DNA of 64,000 nucleotides from Acorus gramineus. Its lineage: Eukaryota > Streptophyta > Magnoliopsida > Acorales > Acoraceae. Under the pieces are notes generated by a model. That model searched no databases, was not told where the DNA came from, and saw only the letters and a program-made list of their open reading frames with translations. The position numbers were made by a program, and so were the translations under genes. Positions 12,298-26,088 of this stretch are shown here, one piece after another (the first letter of the stretch is position 1; each line of letters begins with the position of its first letter). The stretch spans positions 13,110,249-13,174,248 of the forward strand of contig CM060850.1 of assembly GCA_030737835.1 (NCBI GenBank). Reading direction: 5' to 3'.

Positions 12298-15200
12298 CTC
12301 TTTAACATATAAATTATATTAAAGTGCTTCCTCAATACTCTACACAGAATCCACAGACATGATCAAGGATGAAGCTAATGTGAATGCTCCTACTGAAGTA
12401 TAGTACTAAAAAAATAACTATTTCATATGGACAATTTAAAATGACAAGATAATATAGAACTCCATCGTGAAACATAACTCAATTATAGCCCACAATGATT
12501 ACCTTGATGGCTTGCCTTCTGGTGAAATAATTGGAAGACTGTAGCAATTTTGAGTTAAAATCTGCAAAAAACTGGACCAATAGACATAGTTACAAAAAAC
12601 ATGATCATGATTACAAATTGAAAAAAAAAAAACATTACGCCATGCACAATTACCAATGCCAAGTCTTCATTTCAATAGTTTGTGTCAGTCCAAACTAATG
12701 AAATTCAAATGTTTTATGATGATCATGCACAATTAGTTAGTTACAATTACCAAGATCAATACAAAGTAACATATAATGGATTATGCATAGCTGACTGGAA
12801 GACATCGAGATAAAAGAGTGGGAAGTGCTAGAAATACTTTAGTTAATAAATTCCAAAACGCACAGAGATGGTTGGCCACATTCTATGTAAGATGGACACT
12901 GACATGGGACACGAAACCAATATAGACATGACGACATTGCGAATTTTGAAGAAAAAAAGAAGAAAATGGACATTGCAAGGACACGGCCACAAATGACTAA
13001 AGAGTGTGTCAAGTCAATTTGATGCTGACCTGATAAGAGAAACAATTTTAGAAAGAGAGCTATATCGCTTAAGCAGCGCTTCTGGAAAATTGATATGTAT
13101 TAGATATATGTTGAAATGATGGTATCTAGTGACACTAAACCAGACAATAGAATCAAAGCAAGACACCCATTAACTCAAACACAGAAAAAATATAGGCTTG
13201 TAATTTAACTCACAAATGAAATCTCCATCCATATTAAACCATCTTTAAAAAAATTAACCAAACAAAGTTGCGATGTCATTTACTATTTTTCATGTCGAAT
13301 TTGATTTTTGTTTTCATTTCAAGTTATTTTCACTAAAATTTCAATTATTTTTGTCTAATATTTTACTCCCATTTCAAAATGGGTTTTAATTTTTCTACCA
13401 TCGGGTGTTTAGATTTACTAGTATACAAGAGAACAAGAGCATGCTGTCCGCTTTTCTAGCCTTTCTTTCTATGAAACTGCAAAGGAAGTTCCCGACCATC
13501 TCAGTGAATTGCCATATTCTCACGTCAGTAAACTATCATGCTGTAAAAATGGACAGAATCAAAATACTAAGCAGCAATTTTTTTAACATTATATATCCAT
13601 ACACAATTTTTCAAAAGGCATTCAGCTGCAGTTTAATCAAATAGTAAACAACAGCTTTCTTGATATTACTTACCCAATCATAATTTTTTGACAGATATTC
13701 GGCAACAGTTGATTTATGCCTGGTTAGAAGCTCCTGTAGTTCGATCACAGAGTCTTCTAAGATTCCACAATAGTTGAATTCTCAAGCATATAATATAAGA
13801 GAAGAAAAAAAATGGAATAAATAACTCTAAGTAAGAATATGATATTGGTATAACAGTTAATCCATAAATATTAATTAAAAACAAAAGAGACACCAATCCA
13901 TTAATAAAATGTTGTACCAACAACTGTACCAAAGGAGAAGCACATGCCAAGACACACATAAGAAATATTTCAAGTTTTTTTAACTGGAAGGAAAAGACAG
14001 ATGCTCCACTAAATTGACGAGTAACTCAACCTTAAAAGTTGCCAAGGCATCCGAGGAAATGTCAAAATGATCAAGTTGTATATATTTGAAGAACTCCTTC
14101 ATATGATCAGATTCCAGAACATACCTGTAAATAATTTATGCGATATGAGCAATAAACATCTTCTAGAACATAATAAGAAATTTTATGAATTCTTCCTTAT
14201 TACTTTTCTTTATCTGTCAACAAATGTACATCATTGTCAGTCTATCACCAAAAGTTAATAGATCAACTCGTCAGTTATTAATTCACAGATTTATCACCCA
14301 AGAGTTTATGGAATTTATAAATTTTCTTCAGTGGTTGTTTAGTGGATACACTTTCATTCTGGTTAAATGTACCACTGAACAAAATCGGGCGCAGATATAC
14401 CTAAACTGAGCCAGTTTAAAAACAAAAAGGGTGAAAAATTAAATAAAATTCCATTTTTTGACAAGCAAAATAATTTGCTAAGAATGGAGAAATAGACACC
14501 CAATAAACAATGATAAGGGAAAATTTGTCGTTTGATATGTAATGGTCCAATAAACTTCATCAGCAAAGCAAATATTTTAAGAGTATATAAGGTTGTCATT
14601 TTTCGAGATTTGGATATTCTTTGTTTAAGTTGGCGGGGAGAGAGAACTTTCCTTTCCTCATTAAAACTCAAACTGCATGGAGTTTTCTTTTCTCACCTAA
14701 ACTCTAATTTGGTAGATTTCTTTTTAAGGCAATGATTGTTAAAAAAATATATAAATTAAATGTACAATGAAAATATATGAAATTTATTAACTTAATTCAG
14801 CAGAGACACTAATTTAATTTATACTTTTAAGGGACCATTTATTATTGAAGGGGCATCAAACATTAAATGCCTGATTTTAAGGTTCCTCCATTAAACATCA
14901 ACTAATTAATCGAACATGGCCCCTACCCTCCCTACCGCCCTCTGCCTCTGAACAAAATAGCCAAACCAATATGCACACAATCTTCCTACTTGTATCTTCT
15001 CCTGTTTGCGGGTTCTCTTCTTTCAACCAGCCTCTTGAATTCTATTTCATTTAAAACTATTTATGCATGATATTTCTTTCCCTAGCTAATGAAACCATCC
15101 TATTTTTCAAATATCACATTTTTTAATAGTTGTTTTATAGGGAATGAAGTCGAATAACAATATTTGCATAGCATAAATTATTCAAGGAAAATACCTTGCT

Positions 15201-17439
15201 ATACTCTGATGGCGAATGCATTCTCTCAACATTGCACCATAATGTAAAGCAATGTCCAAGTTCTCATACCTGCATATATAAGGATGACTTGAATCAAAAT
15301 ATTTTTTGCACACAGTAAATAAATCAATGCTTTATTTTTAGGTGGCATAAGAAAAAAAAGAAGAAAAAAGAAGAAGAGAAAGAACAACACCCTAAGATGA
15401 CACATAGAGAACCCAACATCTTCCCAATTTTTGAAATGTTTATAAATGGTAAAATAACTATAATTTCTAAAAACTACACCATATGTTATTACCGACCTGG
15501 TAAAATAGAAATTTTCCAGTATATAAAGAACATGACATTCCCAATTAGAGCAAAAAAAAAAAAGCTCACCCAGATATTAACGTATCCATGAGATCTTTGT
15601 TTGCTTCCAAATAATCAGATGCAATCAACCGTGAATGGACCTGTTGCCTCTGCAGATTTGCAACAATTTGGGTTGCATCTTTACGGGCCTACAAAAGAAT
15701 ATCCTCATATATGCAAAAATCATTAAGCAACAAACAAAAGGCTGCATCAACAGAAAATTGTACAAAGACACCGGTAACTTAAATTAGAAAAACTGATTGC
15801 CACATGAGATAGTGTAGTGTTGATATCCATAAAACATTCAAACTCAAAGTTACATAATTTATAATGCACCAGAAAATTCAAACTTTATCTACTATCAAGA
15901 TCTATCTCATTTATAATCTGTGAAAGTGTTCCACGCTCACCTCCAAATCCAACTTTGGAAGGCAAATTATTAGCAAACGTAAGGTGTTCGAGTTCTCTTT
16001 AAAGAACTCAGTAGTCAATTGTGTACAAGCTTCCACAACAGGTTCCGACTCGCTGCTCCCATAAAGAATTATCTTCAAATCCCGGATAAGTTTACCTAAT
16101 TCTACCATCTGCATAAGAAAAAGGTCAATAGAAATTATTAAAATAACATAAATAGGAACACCTATTATCAATTAGTACAGGAAAATCTGTTCATTCAGAC
16201 AAAATATCACAATTCACAACATTATCATCATAAAACCAAACATATATAAATTCATTGTGATGAGAAATTCAATATCCCGTGGTAACATAGTATTCAATTT
16301 AAATCTCTTTATTATTATAAACATTACACCTAAAAGGTGTAGTAAGAAGAGGATCCCAGCAGTTTGATAAGGATCTAAAGGGATGCAAAACTACATTTCC
16401 CTCCACCTGTCTTTCACAAACTCACAATACTCAAGAAGATTTGACCAGATTGTCAGGCAATTGCAATTTTAAGAGACCTTAAGTCCAATAACATCCTTCA
16501 AAAGTTTAGCTCAATGATTCAAGATACAAAAATGCATACAAAAATCCATGGATGGTCCTAGCCCTTGAATCATATACATACAAAAATGCATGTTAACCAG
16601 TGATTAAATGCCCCACCACCTCCAAACTGTTGGACTAGTGTATATTTCATATATATGACCCTTCAGTGAAGCCTAAAAGAGTAAGTCAAGCGAATTAGCT
16701 AAAATCCACATATTTAGATATTCCTACCTAATTCAACTAATTACACATGAAATATTAAGCACCTACCAACCAAAACAAACATTGAGAAGATTACAAAATT
16801 ACCAAAAAAAAAAGAAAAAAGAAAAATTGCAGCATTTCTTAATATAACGAGAATTACTAATACAACCTGGTATATATATCCAACCACAATCATTCTGTTC
16901 AACAAGTACAACAGTAACAACACCAAAAACTCAACTTTCTTTTTTTTGCCAGGTAAAAAAAAAAAATTCCAAACTTGCACATACTTGCCCTAAACCCAAC
17001 TTGCACATAATTGCACCAAAACCCCAATTTTCACATACTCACAAGATAATATACCCCAAATTCCATCAAAACTAGGGAATTCCAAACCAAATCAACCCAA
17101 ACAAAGCCAAGCATCCAATCTAACAAATAAACCCTTACCCAACAAAAGCATAAACATCTTGCACATACTCACAAGACAAAACCCCCGAATCCGATCAACA
17201 TCATAAAATCCCAAATCAAATCGACCAAATAAACCTCAACCAAGCACTCAATCCCAATAAAGCCACCATCTTTTTAAAATCAAACAAGATCAAAATTTGG
17301 GGATCCAAATCCATTTCACCTTCTCTTCCCGCTTAGCATCTCTGGAGTTCCAGTGGATGTCGGCGTAGACAAGGAGCTCCCGCGTCGCCCGGACGAGATC
17401 GGCCGGGGTCTTCGATTTTGACTTGAAGAGTCCCTTCAT
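10026..17439 (-). CDS. MO25: Mo25/CAB39-like scaffold protein, 11 exons, 342 aa
   Basis: Helical-repeat (ARM/HEAT-like) scaffold. In animals and fungi Mo25/Hym1 proteins bind and activate STE20-type kinases; a similar role in plants is inferred. Exons in transcript order: 17439-17320, 16108-15941, 15688-15570, 15269-15195, 14124-14031, 13733-13674, 12571-12503, 12167-12069, 10661-10617, 10522-10420, 10102-10026 (stop TAA). They sum to 1,029 nt, every junction is GT-AG, and phases join without error. The protein starts [17 protein letters not shown] and contains [70 protein letters not shown] and [16 protein letters not shown]. It ends near [11 protein letters not shown]. Length and order match the family's usual ~340 aa. 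The ATG at 17437-17439 is chosen because the family begins MKGLFK. No damage seen. Confidence 0.95.
10807..10829. repeat. (TA)n microsatellite
   Basis: About 11 TA units in the last large Mo25 intron region between exons 8 and 9. Confidence 0.9.
12227..12297. repeat. Compound (AT)22(AG)13 microsatellite
   Basis: Perfect AT run followed by a perfect AG run, in the Mo25 intron between exons 7 and 8. Likely length-polymorphic. Confidence 0.95.
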
Positions 17440-17514
17440 CGTCCTCTCCTCTTCCTCCGGCACTATCACGGAGACCCTCTTCAAAGAAAAACCGCCACCG
17501 AAGCAACAAAGACA

Positions 17515-17543
17515 AAACCCTAAATTTTTAGGGTTAGGGTTTC
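17515..17543 (-). promoter_or_regulatory. Telobox pair in the Mo25 leader or promoter
   Basis: AAACCCTAAA on the + strand (17516-17525) is followed by AGGGTTAGGGTTT (17530-17542), its inverse orientation, about 80-105 bp upstream of the Mo25 ATG. Teloboxes (AAACCCTA) are known elements of plant housekeeping and ribosomal promoters. Function here is inferred. Confidence 0.55.
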
Positions 17544-17639
17544 AGGAGGAGAGGGAGGTGTGGATCGAGCAACCGTTTTTTTCAGTTGGCGATGGAGAAG
17601 GGAGAGAAGTCGATAAATATGTATCACAGTAAAAATGGG

Positions 17640-19850
17640 GTAAAAAATTCGTTTTATATGGGCAGAAGAGAAGAGGATCGTTGGATTTCGATCGGATGGT
17701 TGTTATTGCATTTGAAGAGATTATTGGGTTTTCTTAATAAATAGCAAATTAGGGATTATGAATCGGATTAAGCACACCTGTTAGTCAACAACAGCTGGAT
17801 TTTGATCCGACGGTCGATATTGCATTTGAAATTATCTGCATTGGAAAGGATGTCGGGGTCAAAATATCTACTTATCTACTTAATAAATTGAGTAGGTTGC
17901 CTATCATTTTGTCAAAATATATTATTATTTATTCAGATAATTATTTTTTAGTTACTTTGAGCTTTTTGATGGATGAAATATTACGAAAGAAGTGAGGTTT
18001 AATAATTATGAAGAAATTAAGGATTATCATGCATTTGTTAAACCTTGCAGTTATTAGAGAAATTTCTATATCTACTCTTGATATGTATGAAAAGAAAAAA
18101 AATTTGAAATTTCTATATACACTCACAGATATGTATCCAAAAATAAAAAAAAATCTGATATTTATATATACGTACATTTCTATTTTTAGTTATACTGTAT
18201 GATAATTAGTACTTTTTTAAGTTTTAAATAATTCATGCACTCTTTTTAATTGTCTCTAAAAAGTCACTAAATTTTTTGAAGTTCTGATTTCAATGCGAGG
18301 AGCATCATTTATGTTCCTAATATGTCACATGATAATCCACAGGGGGTTTATGGGTTTATAGTTAGATCAATTAAAGAAATATATTTGCTCTCATAGGTCT
18401 TGATTTTAAATTCCACATACCAGCATTGTTATTTGTGTGCATCAATGGTTTCATCATTAATAAAAGTTGGAAGCAGATGCATGTTCAAACATTAAAATTT
18501 GTATTAAAAAAAATTTAGGAATAAATTCAAATATTAAAGTATGCTATCCTTGTCTAATCTGTTGACATGGTAGTAATTTTCAATCCAAACCAAAAAAATT
18601 AAAATAAATATCCTTAGCTTAAAGAGAACACAATTATACATAATCATTATTTTCAACCTCACAAGCTTTTTCATTTCATCGTAAAGTTATGCTTCATTAG
18701 ATAAAAACATGTAAACTTTTATATTATGTGTAAGTAGATATACATAGTTCATTGGAGTGTATCTTTATTATATATATCTTAAACAAATTATACATTATTT
18801 TATAAAAAAAAAACTGCATGTGGAGCTACACACAAGTACTCGTAGTTCTGTAAGGGCATCTCATTTTTTTTACCCTTTCAATTTAACCTTTTTGTAAGGA
18901 TTACAAAAAAAACGAATTCAATCAACTAATCAAATTGATGACAACGGCCCCCAGTTTTCACTCTCTCTCTCTCTCTCTCTCTCTCGTCTACTATTAATGT
19001 CTTCTTCTTCTTGTCACATGGTAACCAGGGGGACCCTAAGACAGCCTCACATGGGCTGCAAATAAGTCCAAATGAAAAGAAAAACATTTCACCAACAAAT
19101 TCAGGACACGGTGAGGTTCCAAGCTGCCACAATGCATTAAGTGAAGTTTAGACCAAGCAAAAGCTGATGAGAGCCCAGTGGAATAACTGCTTTGTTAGTT
19201 TGTCATCACAATGAAGTAATGTATGGCAATTTGAAAGAAGGATCTAGGACCCATATATGAAGCATTTGAGTCAAATTGAATAACTTTATTCCCACTATAT
19301 ATGTATGAAAGCATGAGCTATTATAGGTTCAAAACAGAATATTGTAGAAAAGAAGTCCATGAAACCAGCCAAGAGTACCTGCATATGAAGCAGACCACCA
19401 AGTGGGCAACATGGATTTTCTCTGTGGCCCATAAGTCATCTCAAACAAAGAGATCTACCACACCAATTTTCTGTCTTGCTACTGGTAAGATGTGATGCAA
19501 TCATGCATGCTTGGTCCCCACAGGGAGGTGTCTCATTTATCACTGGGCCATCAACCTAGTGAATGGATGAGGTCCCAGTGTTGACCTAGAAAATTTCTTT
19601 GCAGAACAATGAAAATAAGTCACATAAATTTTAATTAATTTTTTGTTTTTGAAAAAACACCTCAATTAATATTCAAAGACAAGCATTATCCAAATCGAAC
19701 AAAGCACAATCACTTGACTGAACAATTCTCTTCCATCCCAATGTGATCAGTTTACTGTAAAACAAAAACACTAGAATCCAAGTAATGCAGACTTTGTAAT
19801 ACAAGATTCAACAAGATTCACAAACCACATATTTGAAGACCAAAATAAAA
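17640..19850. other. Intergenic region with a (CT)n microsatellite
   Basis: No gene recognised. A (CT)12 run lies at 18960-18985. The right end, about 19505-19640, resembles the sequence downstream of the other cystatin copies (for example 29345-29500), so it is the 3' flank of cystatin 1. Confidence 0.6.
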
Positions 19851-19852
19851 TT

Positions 19853-20200
19853 CTAAGCATTATTGATGGGCTTGAAAGAAGTGAGGTTCCTGAACCCCTC
19901 CCACGCCTTCTCCCACACAACCGCCTCGTACTCGGCCGCCCCCACGCCGCCTCCGCTCGCCGAGATGACAAGGCGATAATTGATGCCCGCCACGACTTGG
20001 GTTGCGCCGCTCACGACGCGGTCGAACGACAGGCCCTCGCCGGTCCTCCTGTCGTGCTCCGCCACCGCGTATTGCCCGATGTCGCGCACGTGGGGATCGT
20101 TCACGTCCTTTATTGGTGTCCATCCCCCGACGATGCCCCCGCGGGCATCGACGGATAGGAGGACGGATAGGAGGAGGAGGAAGGGAAGTTGGGATCTCAT
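19853..20200 (-). CDS. Phytocystatin 1 (secreted cysteine protease inhibitor), 115 aa
   Basis: Inhibits papain-like cysteine proteases. Single exon. Residues 1-19 are a hydrophobic signal peptide. Then come the N-terminal Gly-Gly (25-26), the plant-specific helix motif IGQYAV (41-46), the first binding loop QVVAG (68-72) and the second-loop Trp of EKAW (W100). The stop is TAG at 19853-19855. I start at the ATG 20198-20200 (MRSQ), because the other three copies start at the equivalent MRFQ; an in-frame upstream ATG at 20236 adds 12 residues lacking in the paralogs. This copy has a Gly-rich insert (SASGGGVGAAEY) and a GC-rich coding region. It is the most diverged of the four and stands outside the repeated unit. 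All inhibitory motifs are intact. Confidence 0.92.
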   Translation of the reverse strand: MRSQLPFLLLLSVLLSVDARGGIVGGWTPIKDVNDPHVRDIGQYAVAEHDRRTGEGLSFDRVVSGATQVVAGINYRLVISASGGGVGAAEYEAVVWEKAWEGFRNLTSFKPINNA

Positions 20201-20300
20201 TGTGAGGTCCTTTTTGTAGCAAGTGTTGTGTAACACGTTTTCTATAGATTTGATGCTATTGTTTTTGGATTAATATGTGTGTAGATTGGTGGTTGATCTC

Positions 20301-20310
20301 ATATATATAG
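20301..20310 (-). promoter_or_regulatory. TATA box of cystatin 1
   Basis: CTATATATAT on the minus strand, about 100 bp upstream of the ATG. Confidence 0.55.
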
Positions 20311-20465
20311 AGAGAGCCAAATGTGAAGATCTTTCTAGATAGGATATGGTGATGAAGCAATCTAGGGAAGAAGACCAAGGTTTACTTAATTTATGAGACT
20401 GTTATCAGTGGACGCGTGAAAACTGGTTAATTGAGTCAACAGCATTTGCTTCGCGATAAAGGAAA

Positions 20466-21042
20466 GGGAAGAATCCAAAAAATACCCCTATAAACTGTCT
20501 GAAATATATATATAAACACCTAACTTTTGCTGATTCTTTTTTCTTTTAGAAAAAAAAAAATAAACTTTTGCAGAAGTTCATGTAAACCCCTGAAAACCCT
20601 ATGGAAATCTAAAGAACCTCCTAACAACAGATATGTAAATCTAAATAACCTCTTAAGTTAAACTTCTGTTTACAAATAAAGAATATTATGTGAATAATTA
20701 TATTTGGTTTACTCTGGTTGAAAATATAGTATATCAATATCCTTTATAATGAGTTAAAAATACGAAAAATCCCTTGTAAATGATAATTTTACCTCTCTGA
20801 GAAATAAAACCCTATTTGGAATGATAAAATCACCATTTATAAATAATTTTTCATATTTTTAACATATTGTAGGGGTTTTTGGTGTGCTATATTTTTAACC
20901 AAGGTTAACCAAACAGAATATTCACATAATATTAATTATCTGTCAGCAAAAATTTAATTCAGGTGTTATATGGACTGTAGAAAATGTCAGGGGGTTAAAT
21001 GAATTTCAGATAGTTTATAGGGGGTTATATGGATTTTTTCCC
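20466..21042. mobile_element. GGGAAAAATCC-family element, copy 2
   Basis: Ends are GGGAAGAATCC on the left and GGATTTTTTCCC on the right. Subterminal repeats of the type CTGTCTGAAAT and ATTTCAGATAG are present in inverted orientation. It is flanked by the 8-bp direct repeat AAAGGAAA (20458-20465 and 21043-21050). Non-coding, 577 bp. It lies about 270 bp upstream of the cystatin 1 ATG. Confidence 0.7.
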
Positions 21043-21780
21043 AAAGGAAAAGTAGTTGAAAATATTAAAATAACTCGTCTCGTACGTTTCCGCTAAAGGA
21101 CATCGTGTCCTCAACGGGGGAACCACAGAAAAATGAAGGCATTGTTTGGATCCGCGTCCCACCCGCGTTGGTGGTGGCGGACGTATGTGGATGCAGACGC
21201 TCAAACAAACGGAATTTACAGCTTCTGCGTTTGCCCCGAGTTTGTACAGTTAGTGTGTATTTGTTGCTCGCTTCCCCAACACCTCAAAACATAGATTCCC
21301 TAACGCACCTACGCTTCTGTCGACACAGCATTCCCGGACATCTTGCCAAACGAAACCTAAAAACTATGGTAAAATAAAAAATGTCACAAATGTGACAAAG
21401 AAATGATCAATATTAAAAGAAAACTGGTAACCCAAGACAGAACATTTTTTCATCGATAATATTTCAAGTTTTTTCTTTTTTTAAGGTACGTAAGAATTGT
21501 GTTTAAAGATCTCAAAATTAATTAAATCTTTTCTTTATTTCACGCTGGGTTACATGCACACTTTAAAATTCATTACATTGCACTAGTATACTATTTGGTG
21601 AGATCATAATTTACGTCCTCGTCTGGAATTTGGATGGCCAATAAACTATTTTAATTTTCTGTCGGCTAAAGATATATATTTGATATAAGAATCCAAATTC
21701 TCTTCATACAACATACATGGGTAATTCCTACACGCAAGCTTATCTTAAATGATTTTGTAGTGCCACACTTTTACTGATTG
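21043..21780. other. Intergenic, no gene seen
   Basis: A moderately GC-rich island at about 21080-21360 has an ORF without family features. A TTGTTTGG / CCAAAC pair (21139 and 21348) hints at a small hAT-like element, but I could not confirm it. Confidence 0.4.
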
Positions 21781-24570
21781 CATTATAACAAAATAGGGTT
21801 TTGATGACAGATGAAAACTGTTACAAAAACCTTTTTATCTGTCATGAAAGAGCTATAGTGACGCTCGAACGTGCGTCGTGGCTGAACCAGTCACCATAGA
21901 TTTTCGTGACAATTAAAGCCCGTCTGTCACCGTACGTGGCGTATGGTGACAGACACACTCGTCACCATAGGTTGACAATAGGTGACGGATACAAATGTCT
22001 GTCATCATTGACTAACATTCAATGACAGGCGGTGCATAAGTTTCAATGACAGTTGATACTTGACCGTCACCTTAGGCAGTATATGGTGACCGACGAATCT
22101 GTCACCATAATCTGAGATGTAATGGATCAGTGATCAATATCAATCACCTTTTGTAGACATTAGCGACAAATTATCATTGTCATTATAAAATATATAATTA
22201 TAATCAAATTTTTTTGTGACAATCAATATTCATAGTTGCTATATCAATAATAAAACATTTCAATATGATAATTTATAAATAATTATTTTAAAAAATAAAA
22301 TCATAACATGTACAATCATAATTTAAAAAGTAAAATTAATAAAAACTTTTCATATATAAGAGAATTACAACAATTCATTACATTATTTCAATCAATATTC
22401 AATTACATTATTATAAGAGTTCCAATGTGCAAAAATAAAATATCAACGTCCTTGAAGAACACTGTTCCTCTTCACTTTCGTCTAATCTATCTCCACCTAC
22501 AAATTAATGATTATAAAAAATTGATTAATGAACATCAATTAATTAGGAAAATAAAAAAATTAATACACACTTACAAAAGCTCGAGGCCATGCAATATGGT
22601 GTCCAATAGCATCCTTGATGGTTTTAAGTGTTCTATCTCACCTCATCAATTTTCCGGCAAAAAATAGACAATAGAATATCGGTTTCATATGATATAGAAG
22701 TTTGTAACTCATACAATGCTCATTACCAATATAGTAGCTACGAAGTCATTGATAGGTTTCTCATCGCTCATTGTATGAGTAATCTTGAATAGTTTTGTTC
22801 GACTTATCTCTGCACCAATCTTCACGTACTATAATCAAATATCAAATGATAAAATCTTGTGAAAAACTAGTTGACTTTCCTATAAAAATTTAAATATATA
22901 GATACCTCATCATGTGCAATGTTTGCATTACTAATCCTCCCCATCCTATGTGTAATCTTAAACTCCTTCCTACTTGCTTTGTTTTTTTCACTAAGCTCTT
23001 GTTAGAAAAAAACATAAATTTTTGCAAGGTTATGACCAAATAACTTCTGATTGTGTATTTCAAAAAATATTGTCATACATTGAACTCACGGGAGCTCCAA
23101 TAAATTTTTGCTCCGTCCAATTGATCTGTACAGACTCTAGCTTCCCCAATTTCAAAAGGAGTTTTCTCTTTGAGGAAGTATTTATTGTACAATTGATGTT
23201 TCCAATTCTTCCAACAAACTGAGATGGACTTCATGACATGGTCTTTGTCATTTTCGGGACAGTTGAACTTGTTCTATATTATTTAAATAATTAATCATAA
23301 AATAATCACATTATTCAAATATCTATTAAATAAAATATCATTCCACTAACACGTACCTTAATTTAATTATTTTTGAAGGCATATTGAATGAATTTCTCCA
23401 CTCCATCCATATATTTTTCAGTGGATCTCATAAAATGAATTCAACTCTTATCCATTAAAATATTCTTGTTATTAATTGTCAGAAATATTTATAAATTAGA
23501 ACAAAAATTATATTTAGACACTCCACTAAAAAAAACCAAAATCTATGAGATACAATATACTTACTTGAAAATTGCTTCAAATAAAATGCCTAGCTGATCT
23601 CCATATTAAAACCAAACCAATCCTAAATACCCATAAAAATTATTTTGTTTACCTTTGTCATTCATGTTTCTTTCACCTTATTAATGATAAAAAATATAAC
23701 AATTCATTGAAAGAAGTAAAAATAATACCATGATGCACAAATACATAATTTGATATTATATGAATAAACCCAAATACACGATATGTCTAACAACAAAAAC
23801 TATTTGTGGATAAAAATAAATAAAAAATAAATTTATTACTGGGTGTTGCAACAAGTCACAAATAAAAAAGAATTAAAAGAGAAGAGGAGGACCTGGTGGT
23901 TGTTTTGCCGCACGGGATTAGAGGACGCAGAGGAGATGACGGGGACGCGTTATGGGATGTAGAGGAGAATAGGAGATGGTGGGTGTTTAATTTGTAGAGG
24001 AGAATAGGAGATGGTGGGGGTTTAATTTCACATATTTGAATCTTTGGTGGTGGATTGGTGTAATGTAAAATGGCAGAGAGAGAGAGAGAGAGAGACCAAC
24101 CCTCTTTTTTTTTCTTGTTATATGGGGAAGTCCTCATGGCTAAGGAATTGTAGTAAATTAGGAGAAACACTGATTTTTTACCTCTCTTGATTCTCATATA
24201 TTTTATAAGATTTATAATTAAAATATAATTATATGGATACAAAATTTAGCTTTTAAATTTAATTGTGAATATGCTTTTTGTGACATTCCATTAGTGTATG
24301 TCACCTAATAAATACAAATGGTAACATTCCAATTATGTTTGTCACTAATAAATACCATTTGTGAGTTTTTTAACATGTGTGTTACAATAATTGGTATTTA
24401 TGTGACACATTTTAAGCAACTGTCACAAAAATAGAATTTTGTGATAAACAAATACAACGGTTACAAAAACTATGTTTATTGTGATATACATTTTTGACTG
24501 TCACCTAACAATAATTTTAGGTGATAGCTATTCAAAATGTCTATCACTAAAATCTTGTTTTGTTGTAATG
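21781..24570. mobile_element. CACTA-like non-autonomous DNA transposon (decayed)
   Basis: Terminal inverted repeats: CATTATAACAAAATAGGG at the left end, and the complement of TTTTGTTGTAATG at the right end (24558-24570). Subterminal arrays repeat GTGACAG / CTGTCA(C/T) and GTCACCATA motifs in both orientations (about 21805-22110 and 24290-24550), as in CACTA (En/Spm) elements. The interior of about 2.2 kb has no long ORF. Some minus-strand pieces look like a decayed transposase, but this is not secure. A 3-bp target duplication could not be recognised. A (GA)n run lies at 24075-24096. Confidence 0.6.
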
Positions 24571-26088
24571 CCGACACTAAAAATTCCCTGATTTTGTTGG
24601 GGGGTAGGGGTTTCTCAGGTCTATGTGATTGGAGTCGGATTCTCTGTGATCCAACACATAGAGGGATATCTGTAACATGCATGTGAAGGTGCCACATAAG
24701 CGGAATAAGAAAGTGTGCAAGCATCACATCCCCCGTTTCGATGTGGAATAGGAGTTGGAATAAATGAGAATTGTGGATTTTGGTAGTTTGGGAGCCTTGA
24801 ATACCCACGGATAAACTATGTCAGAATAAACTGGTATAAAGTGGTATATGGATTCCAACCAAAATATGGAATTAAAATTATTCCAAGTTATTCTACCCAA
24901 AGAATATGTGGGCCCACAGTCAAATCAACTGTCATCATTTCTTATAATTCACATATCAAATAAACTATTATCATTTTTTCATCTTTTATAAATCTTTATC
25001 TACATTTTATTCATATTTTATCTAAACAACAAAAACTTTATTATATATTACGTTTTCCAATGAGAATATTCAAAACACAAACAAACACAAAATCACTTAT
25101 TCCATTGTTATACCCACTCATGTCAGAATAACCGTATACCAAAAAATAAGTCATATTTTGTATCTAAACGGGGGCTTTAAGGCCGAGTTTGGTAAATGGA
25201 TAAATTTTTAGGATAAGTTAGCCTAATTTATGGGGATAAAAAACCACTATTTTTATTTAGATTTGCATTTGGTAATGTTTTTTATTATTCTTATTTTTTG
25301 TGTTCTTATCCTCAATCTTGTATTTGGATCAAATAAAGGATAACTTCAAATTTTTTAAAAAATATCAGATTTACCCTTCTTATTTGGGGCATTAATATTG
25401 TTTGGTGAAACACATTCTTTTTTTTTCTTTTTTTTTTTAAAAGGGTAGTCATAAATGTTATCCCAATTTTACAAAATACGAATAAAAAATTAGGACAAAG
25501 TCTGTTTCACCTTTTATCCAGAAAAAACTAACCCCATTTTTTATCTTAAAATGTGATAATTGTCCATGCTTTATTCCTTTTTTTTTTAATGTCATGTGGG
25601 ATAACAAGTAATTTAATCTAATTTTTTTTCTTATTCCAACCCCCCCTTATCCCCATGTCAAACTAGGACTGAGTGATCACTAAACCTTATAATGTATGCA
25701 CATTTTAAAAAAGTTTATTCCAGCTACGTGTCATCTCCAGGCTCATGCCACAGGGAGATCTGCCTGTGTTGGTTAATGTATTTATTTTAATTAACTTTTC
25801 TTGGCGTTTTATATAGTGTTACTGTTCATGAAAAAGTTCTCTATTTGTTTATTTATTTTGTTAATTCCCTGGGTATTAACACCCATGATGACATGTGTGG
25901 GCTAACATATCAAGTACAAATTTGTTTTTCTATCTTCTGATATTGAACTATTCTCAAGCACCCATTCTTCATATTACAATATTCTTCAACAGATTCAGCG
26001 CAACTCAAAACCACATAGACTCTAAAGACCAAAACTTTTATTAAGTTCCATCTCAAGGTAATCAAAATGAGACGTACATATTATTATT
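24571..26088. other. Intergenic, MITE-like segments
   Basis: No gene recognised. A likely MITE lies at about 25189-25672: GGCCGAGTTTGGTAAATGG on the left, and CCCCATGTCAAACTAGGACT on the right (imperfect complement). A second candidate with less clear ends is at 24783-25165. The right end is the 3' flank of cystatin 2. Confidence 0.4.

Noticed and set aside
12137..12322. ORF with a run of Tyr-Ile and Arg-Glu codons
   Set aside because: Pure translation of the (AT)n(AG)n microsatellite within a Mo25 intron.
17290..17484. Upstream ATG at 17484 for Mo25
   Set aside because: It would add 15 residues ([15 protein letters not shown]) not seen in the family. Mo25 proteins begin at MKGLF.
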